This document shows, in pieces, positions 13,258 to 18,297 of a DNA stretch of 18,297 bases. This stretch comes from an uncultured Arenimonas sp. (lineage in GTDB: Bacteria > Pseudomonadota > Gammaproteobacteria > Xanthomonadales > Xanthomonadaceae), in contig CAMLKR010000031.1 of assembly GCA_946480565.1 (NCBI GenBank), positions 1 to 18,297 on the forward strand. The letters are read 5' to 3'. Position numbers and translations under genes: made by a program. The first letter of the stretch is position 1; the number at the start of each line of letters is the position of its first letter. The notes under the pieces are model-generated. The model had not been told where the DNA came from, ran no database searches, and worked only from the letters and a program-made list of their open reading frames with translations.

Positions 13258-13701
13258 ATGGGCGCCCGCGGCCGACTGATTCAATCCGACGCCGACCTGC
13301 GGGCGCTGCTGTCGCGGGTGCGGCGCATCGCCGTGCTCGGCATCAAGACCGAAACCCAGCGCGGCCAGCCGGCCATCGAAGTGCCGCGGTACCTCGAGCG
13401 CGCCGGCTTCGACGTGATCCCGGTGCCGGTGTACTACCCCGAGGTCGAACAGATCCTGCGCCGCCCGGTGTTCCGCCGCCTGGTGGACATTCCGGGCGAG
13501 GTGGATCTGGTCAACGTGTTCCGCCGCCCGAAGGACCTGGCGCCGCACCTGGACGACATCCTGGCCAAGCGCCCGGGCGCCGTCTGGCTGCAGGAAGGCA
13601 TCCGCGACGACGCCTTCGCCGAGGCGCTGCTGGCGGCCGGCATCGATGTGGTCCAGGACCGCTGCCTGATGGTCGACCATCGGCGTCTGGCCGCCGGCTG
13701 A
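13258..13701 (+). CDS. CoA-binding domain protein, YccU-like
   Basis: A 147-residue protein with a Rossmann-like CoA-binding fold (CoA_binding_2). The motifs RIAVLGIKTET (23-33), VPRYLERAGFDVIPVPVYY (42-60), DIPGEVDLVNVFRRP (77-91), AVWLQEGIRDD (108-118) and VVQDRCLMVDHRRL (131-144) follow E. coli YccU closely. The family resembles the CoA-binding half of succinyl-CoA synthetase, but its physiological role is unknown. The start is only 5 bases after the slyD stop and has no Shine-Dalgarno of its own, so it is likely in an operon with slyD and translated by coupling. The convergent desaturase-family gene ends 3 bases beyond its stop. Confidence 0.88.
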   Translation: MGARGRLIQSDADLRALLSRVRRIAVLGIKTETQRGQPAIEVPRYLERAGFDVIPVPVYYPEVEQILRRPVFRRLVDIPGEVDLVNVFRRPKDLAPHLDDILAKRPGAVWLQEGIRDDAFAEALLAAGIDVVQDRCLMVDHRRLAAG

Positions 13702-13704
13702 GGC

Positions 13705-14805
13705 TCAGCGCCCGGTTTTCGCCTTTCCGGGTCGGAAGGGCATCAGGTGCTGGCGCCAGATGCCCGCCGGCACCGTTTCCGGTTTCAGCACGCCGTATTC
13801 CTGGGGCCAGCTGCCGTCGCGCGGCAGCTTGAAGGTGCCCATCAGCATGTCCACCAGCGGCAGGTGGATGGCGTAGTTCACGTCCACGTAGTCCGGCTGC
13901 CGGGCGTGGTGCCAGTGGTGGTAACGCGGCAGCACCAGCAGGTATTCCAGCCAGCCGAAGCGCAGGCCCAGGTTGGCGTGGGCCAGCACGGCCTGCAGGC
14001 CGACCAGGATCACGTAGGCGTTGATCGCGGCCGGCGCGAAGCCCAGGACCACCAGCGGCAGCAGCACGAAGCCGCGGGTCAGCACGATCTCGACGAAATG
14101 GATGCGCGACCCCGCCAGCCAGTCCATGTGCCGGCTGCTGTGGTGCACGGCGTGGAAGCGCCAGAGCCACGGGATGTTGTGGTAGGCGCGGTGCAGGCTC
14201 GCCTGCGCCAGGTCGGCGCAGAACACCGCCAGCAGGAACTGGGCCCAGACCGGCAGCGACTGGATCGTCGCCTTCAGCGCCGGGAACGCCGCCAGCGCGG
14301 CGACCTGCGCCGTCCAGGCGGTGACCAGGATCAGGATGAACTGCACCAGCACGTGGCTCATGAAGAAGTAGGCGACGTCGGTGCGCCATTCCGGCCGCAG
14401 CGGCGACTGCTCGATCCGGCCCAGGGCCTTTTCCAGCGGGATGAACACCAGGGCCGAGAAGAACAGCGACACCACGAACCAGTCCAGGCCCAGCGAGTAC
14501 GGCGTGTCGCCGATCGTCTCGAACTGCACGTCGGTGCCGCCCGCCAGCACCGCCAGCGTGGCCGTGCCGACGCCCAGCAGGGCGACGCGGCGGTTGCGGC
14601 CGCGCAGGATGGCCAGGGTGCCCAGCAAGAAGGCCAGCACCAGGCCCACCAGCAGCAGCTGGCGGGCGAAGTCCTCGGTGTAGACGCGCCGGAAGTCGCG
14701 GCTGGTCAGCAGGTCCGGGAAATGGAAACACAGCACGCCGGCGAGGCTTAGCACTCCCAGCAGGGCGGACAGGTGGGCGGTCCAGGAGCGTTTGGTCGGG
14801 GTCAT
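13705..14805 (-). CDS. Sterol desaturase / fatty-acid hydroxylase family membrane protein
   Basis: A 366-residue polytopic membrane protein of the fatty-acid hydroxylase superfamily, whose members use a histidine-ligated di-iron centre and oxygen to hydroxylate or desaturate lipids. Histidine boxes are visible: HRAYH (205-209), HAVHHSSRH (218-226), HAN at 275-277, HHWHH (296-300) and H314 in YAIHLPLVDMLMGTF. Membrane segments lie near 12-28, 48-66, 74-90, 107-123, 147-170, 187-200 and 245-275. The N-terminal 130 residues are an extra membrane region before the catalytic core. The substrate (fatty acid, carotenoid or hopanoid-like lipid) cannot be told. The ATG has no obvious Shine-Dalgarno; TATCTT or TATCCA on the minus strand within 30 bases upstream could be the -10. 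Confidence 0.88.
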   Translation of the reverse strand: MTPTKRSWTAHLSALLGVLSLAGVLCFHFPDLLTSRDFRRVYTEDFARQLLLVGLVLAFLLGTLAILRGRNRRVALLGVGTATLAVLAGGTDVQFETIGDTPYSLGLDWFVVSLFFSALVFIPLEKALGRIEQSPLRPEWRTDVAYFFMSHVLVQFILILVTAWTAQVAALAAFPALKATIQSLPVWAQFLLAVFCADLAQASLHRAYHNIPWLWRFHAVHHSSRHMDWLAGSRIHFVEIVLTRGFVLLPLVVLGFAPAAINAYVILVGLQAVLAHANLGLRFGWLEYLLVLPRYHHWHHARQPDYVDVNYAIHLPLVDMLMGTFKLPRDGSWPQEYGVLKPETVPAGIWRQHLMPFRPGKAKTGR

Positions 14806-14866
14806 GGCGGCATCGTTCTGGATACGCGCAAGATACGGCGGCCGGGCGCGGGCGTGAAGCCCGCGT

Positions 14867-14872
14867 TAGAAT
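14867..14872 (+). promoter_or_regulatory. -10 box for the STAS-like gene
   Basis: TAGAAT within GTTAGAATGCC. It predicts a start near 14879 and a 21-base leader before the GTG start at 14900. No -35 or Shine-Dalgarno is recognisable. Confidence 0.45.
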
Positions 14873-14899
14873 GCCGCTCCCCCCGACTGCCGCAGACAC

Positions 14900-15289
14900 G
14901 TGATTCCCCTTCCCGACGACATCCGCCTGGTCTTCGAAGACCGCTCCGGTTACCTCTACGCCCACGTGACGGGCCCCCGCGACAGCCACCAGATCTCCCT
15001 GGCCTACTGGTCCCGGATCGCCGACCAGGTGCGCAAGCGCCACGCCACCAAGCTGATGGTGGTCGAGAACCTCGGCGACCACGAAGACCAGCGCGACCTT
15101 CCCGCCATCATCGACGCCCTGATCGCGATGGGCCTGGACCGCATCCAGATCGCCTTCGTGGTCGGCCGGGTCGAACTGCTGCCGCACATGGAACACGGCG
15201 AGATCCTGGCCCTGGAGCGCGGCGCCAATGGCCGCGTGTTCGGCAGCGTCGCGGTGGCCGAGCGCTGGCTGCGCCACGGCAGCCACTGA
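14900..15289 (+). CDS. Small STAS/SpoIIAA-like protein, unknown function
   Basis: A 129-residue protein read from GTG 14900, the first good start after the TAGAAT promoter. It opens with DDIRLVFEDRSGYLYAHVTGP, then an alpha/beta pattern: SHQISLAYWSRIADQVRKRHATKLMVVENLGDH (29-61), LPAIIDALIAMGLDRIQIAFVVG (67-89) and a C-terminal GRVFGSVAVAERWL. The strand-helix layout and the central 'kLMVVENLGD' resemble the SpoIIAA-like/STAS-SEC14 fold of small bacterial proteins, but I see no conserved phosphorylation serine and the assignment is tentative. There is no signal peptide, so it is cytoplasmic. It is divergent from the desaturase-family gene (94 bases between starts) and convergent with the molybdoenzyme gene (6 bases between stops). 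Confidence 0.7.
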   Translation: MIPLPDDIRLVFEDRSGYLYAHVTGPRDSHQISLAYWSRIADQVRKRHATKLMVVENLGDHEDQRDLPAIIDALIAMGLDRIQIAFVVGRVELLPHMEHGEILALERGANGRVFGSVAVAERWLRHGSH

Positions 15290-15295
15290 GCCCGG

Positions 15296-17377
15296 TCAGA
15301 CGGCCGAGACCTCGACCGCCAGCCCGTTGAGGGCCGCGTTGCCGCTGGGACCATCCAGCGACTGCGCGTCGGTCAGGTCGTTGTAACTCACTCCTTGCAC
15401 CTGGACGGCGCGCGCGAGGCGCGTGCCGGCCCGCTGGTGCCCGAAGCCGTGCGGCAGGCAGGCCACGCCCGGCATCAGCTCGTCGCTGGCGACCACCTCG
15501 GTTTCGACGCTGCCGGCCTTCGAGCTCACGCGCACGCGCGCGCCGTCGGCGATCCCGCGCGCCGCGAGGTCGGCGGTATGCATCAACAGCTGGTGCCGGG
15601 GTTTGCCCTTCACCAACCGCGGCGCGTTGTGCATCCAGGAGTTGTTGCTGCGCACGTGGCGGCGGCCGACCAGGCGCAGGCCGCCGGGCGGATCGGCAGG
15701 GGTCGCGGCCAGGCGGGACAGCTCCGCCATCAGCAGCGGCGGTGCGCATTCGATGCAGCCGCTGGCGGTTTCCAGGCGCGAGAGCAGGGACGGGCGCAGC
15801 GGGCCCAGGTCGAGGCCATGCGGGGCGGCGTCGAGCTGCGCCAGTTCCAGCCCGCTGCCGCCGCGGGCCAGGCCGGCGGCGATCAGCTCCCGGGGTGGCG
15901 GCAGGTCCCGCCAGGGTTTGCCGGCGGCCGCGGCGTAGGTGGCGCCGAGCCGGTCCAGGATCTCCCAGTCGGCGCGTTCATCGTCGCGCCGTTGACGCAG
16001 CGGCGGACTCAGCCTGGCCACGCGCCGCACCGCGAAGGCGTTGAAGTGCAGGTCGTAGTGCGGCTGGGTGAGCGGCGAGGCCGGCGGCAGGATCAGGTGC
16101 GCATGGCGGGTGGTCTCGTTGACGTAGACGTCGATCGAGACCATGAAATCCAGCGACGCCAGCGCGGCATCGAGCGCGCGGCCGTCGGGCGTGGACAGCA
16201 CCGGATTGCCGGCGCAGGTCAGCAGGGCCCGCACCTGGCCCGGGCCGGGCGTGCGGATCTCCTCGGCCAGCACCGCCACCGGCAGCTCGCCGGCGAACTC
16301 CGGCAGGCCGCGCACGCGGCTGTGCCAGCGTCCCCGGTTTCCGGGCGAGGTGCCCGGGCCGGTGACCGGGAAGGCGGGTTCGTTGGGCAGCGCGCCGCCC
16401 TCCCGGTCCAGGTTGCCGGTGACCAGGTTCAGCAGCTGGATCAGCCATTGGCAGAGCGAGCCGAAGGCCTGCACCGACACGCCCATGCGGCCGTAGGCCA
16501 CGGCGCGGGGGGCATCGCGGAATTCCCGGGCCAGGCGGGCGATGTCGTCGCGCGCGATGCCGGTGCGTCCGGACACCTCGGCGGTGTCGACGGCGTGGAT
16601 CGCCGCCAGCGCCTCGTCCAGGCCAGCCAGTTTTCCGGCGTAGGCCCCGGTGCGTGGCGGGCCGAGGGCCAGCACCTGCTGCAGCAGCGCCAGCAGGAAC
16701 CAGGCGTCGGCGCCCGGCCGGATGAAATGGTGCTCGCTGGCGATCGCCGCGGTTTCGGTGCGGCGCGGGTCGACCACCACCAGCCGTCCGCGTCCGGCCA
16801 GGGCCTTGAGCCGCTTCTCGACGCCCGGCGCCGTCATCAGGCTGCCGTTCGATGCGACCGGGTTCGCGCCCAGCACCAGCATGAACTGCGTGCGGTCGAT
16901 GTCCGGGATCGGCAGCAGGAACTGGTGGCCGTACATCAGCCAGTCCACCAGCTGGTGCGGCCACTGGTCCACCGAAGAGGCGCTGAACACGTTCTTCGAA
17001 CGCAGCGCCCTCAGCAGGGGCGGCAGATAGGCGATGTGGCCGAAGTGGTGCACGTTCGGGTTGCCCAGGTAGGCCGCGACGGCATCGGCGCCATGCCCGC
17101 GCTGGGTGGCGGCCAGGCGCTCGCCGGCCTCGGCCAGGGCCTCGTCCCAGCCGATCTCCTCCCAGTCGGCGCCGCGGCGGCGCAGCGGCCGGCGCAGGCG
17201 GTCGGGGTCGGTCTCGAGGTCGAGCAGGGCATTGCCCTTGGGGCAGACGTGGCCGCGGCTGAAGGGGTCGGCGGCATCACCCCGGATGGCGACCAGGTCA
17301 TCGCCTTCGTACTGCAGCTCCAGGCCGCAGATGGCCTCGCACAGGGGGCAGGCGCGGAAACGGGACTCGCGGGCCAT
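15296..17377 (-). CDS. Molybdopterin (bis-MGD) oxidoreductase with one [4Fe-4S] site
   Basis: A 693-residue member of the DMSO-reductase superfamily. The N-terminal Fe-S motif is C10-x2-C13-x3-C17-x27-C45 (CPLCEAIC ... GHVCPKGNAL), which should hold one [4Fe-4S] cluster. Cofactor-binding segments include LGANPVASNGSLMTAPG (169-185), VVDPRRTETA and the C-terminal molydopterin-dinucleotide domain (about 580-690, HTADLAARGIADGARVRVSSKAGSVETEVV). The metal ligand should fall in FSASSVDQWPHQ (131-142), a Ser or Asp rather than Cys, but I cannot fix which. There is no Tat signal, so it acts in the cytoplasm; no electron-transfer or membrane subunit gene adjoins it. GGAG lies just before ATG 17377 and a TAAGAT -10 further upstream. 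The substrate is unknown. Confidence 0.9.
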   Translation of the reverse strand: MARESRFRACPLCEAICGLELQYEGDDLVAIRGDAADPFSRGHVCPKGNALLDLETDPDRLRRPLRRRGADWEEIGWDEALAEAGERLAATQRGHGADAVAAYLGNPNVHHFGHIAYLPPLLRALRSKNVFSASSVDQWPHQLVDWLMYGHQFLLPIPDIDRTQFMLVLGANPVASNGSLMTAPGVEKRLKALAGRGRLVVVDPRRTETAAIASEHHFIRPGADAWFLLALLQQVLALGPPRTGAYAGKLAGLDEALAAIHAVDTAEVSGRTGIARDDIARLAREFRDAPRAVAYGRMGVSVQAFGSLCQWLIQLLNLVTGNLDREGGALPNEPAFPVTGPGTSPGNRGRWHSRVRGLPEFAGELPVAVLAEEIRTPGPGQVRALLTCAGNPVLSTPDGRALDAALASLDFMVSIDVYVNETTRHAHLILPPASPLTQPHYDLHFNAFAVRRVARLSPPLRQRRDDERADWEILDRLGATYAAAAGKPWRDLPPPRELIAAGLARGGSGLELAQLDAAPHGLDLGPLRPSLLSRLETASGCIECAPPLLMAELSRLAATPADPPGGLRLVGRRHVRSNNSWMHNAPRLVKGKPRHQLLMHTADLAARGIADGARVRVSSKAGSVETEVVASDELMPGVACLPHGFGHQRAGTRLARAVQVQGVSYNDLTDAQSLDGPSGNAALNGLAVEVSAV

Positions 17378-17401
17378 GGGGCACTCCGGGGTGGCCGGCC
17401 G

Positions 17402-17407
17402 ATCTTA
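17402..17407 (-). promoter_or_regulatory. Possible -10 box of the molybdoenzyme gene
   Basis: Minus strand reads TAAGAT, predicting a start near 17395 and an 18-base leader carrying the GGAG ribosome-binding site. It lies 28 bases from the divergent uup -10 box. Confidence 0.4.
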
Positions 17408-17434
17408 GCGCGGGCTTCGCGGCGCCGCGCCCTG

Positions 17435-17440
17435 TAAACT
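17435..17440 (+). promoter_or_regulatory. -10 box of uup, predicted leaderless or near-leaderless
   Basis: TAAACT followed by GCGCGCC and ATG 17448. The seven-base spacing places +1 at or one base before the start codon. No Shine-Dalgarno is present between them, and no clear -35 is seen. Confidence 0.45.
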
Positions 17441-17447
17441 GCGCGCC

Positions 17448-18297
<850 letters not shown>

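Noticed and set aside
15395..17437. 680-residue open frame on the plus strand
   Set aside because: Antisense shadow of the molybdoenzyme gene with repetitive Ala/Gly/Arg/Gln composition and no domain motifs.

Overview
The window is about 18.3 kb of very GC-rich (roughly 70% by eye), tightly packed bacterial chromosome. Third codon positions are strongly G/C, so long false antisense ORFs are common. The protein set (DbpA, RluF, Uup, SlyD-type FKBP, a two-FKBP-domain secreted protein, signal-peptide-bearing M3 peptidase, bacterial Fpr, Csp) and promoters with TAGAAT/TACAAT -10 boxes close to start codons suggest a gammaproteobacterium of the Lysobacterales/Xanthomonadales, Lysobacter- or Luteimonas-like. 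This assignment is an inference from memory of the families, not from a search.

Layout. 1-1211: the 3' end of a glutathione S-transferase gene, a small secreted four-cysteine protein of unknown role and a rhomboid protease. 1270-3887: the RNA helicase gene dbpA and the pseudouridine synthase gene rluF, both for 23S rRNA of the large subunit, with a 63-residue unknown protein on the minus strand between them. 3966-6598: a secreted tandem FKBP-like protein, a convergent FAD-dependent oxidoreductase of the HI0933/YhiN type, and a divergent MTH1/MutT-like NUDIX hydrolase. The last two appear to use -10 boxes exactly 6 nt before their ATGs, so both mRNAs may be leaderless. 6599-7383: a structured leader, a DUF2383/PA2169-type four-helix protein and a bidirectional terminator. 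7396-10078 (minus): an exported M3 zinc peptidase and, upstream of it, a hotdog thioesterase. 10137-11376: a thioredoxin-type glutathione peroxidase convergent with a lipoprotein alpha/beta hydrolase. 11446-13701: ferredoxin-NADP reductase, divergent cold-shock protein, SlyD-type isomerase and a CoA-binding protein. 13705-15289: sterol-desaturase-family membrane protein and a divergent small STAS-like protein. 15296-18297: a cytoplasmic molybdopterin oxidoreductase and the divergent, truncated Uup ABC-F ATPase.

Functionally this is a housekeeping stretch biased to oxidative and redox handling (GST, NUDIX, Gpx, Fpr, flavoprotein, molybdoenzyme), ribosome maturation (DbpA, RluF), protein folding and turnover (two FKBP proteins, rhomboid, M3 peptidase) and stress RNA/DNA handling (Csp, Uup). 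I see no mobile element, CRISPR array, tRNA, rRNA or defence island, and no clear undescribed multigene system. The most interesting signals are regulatory: predicted leaderless promoters, a 9-bp perfect inverted repeat between fpr and csp, a palindromic back-to-back promoter between the thioesterase and gpx, and hairpins in the leader of the DUF2383 gene. No intergenic stretch exceeds about 300 bases; the longest are 2899-3173 and 6599-6851, described in the entries.
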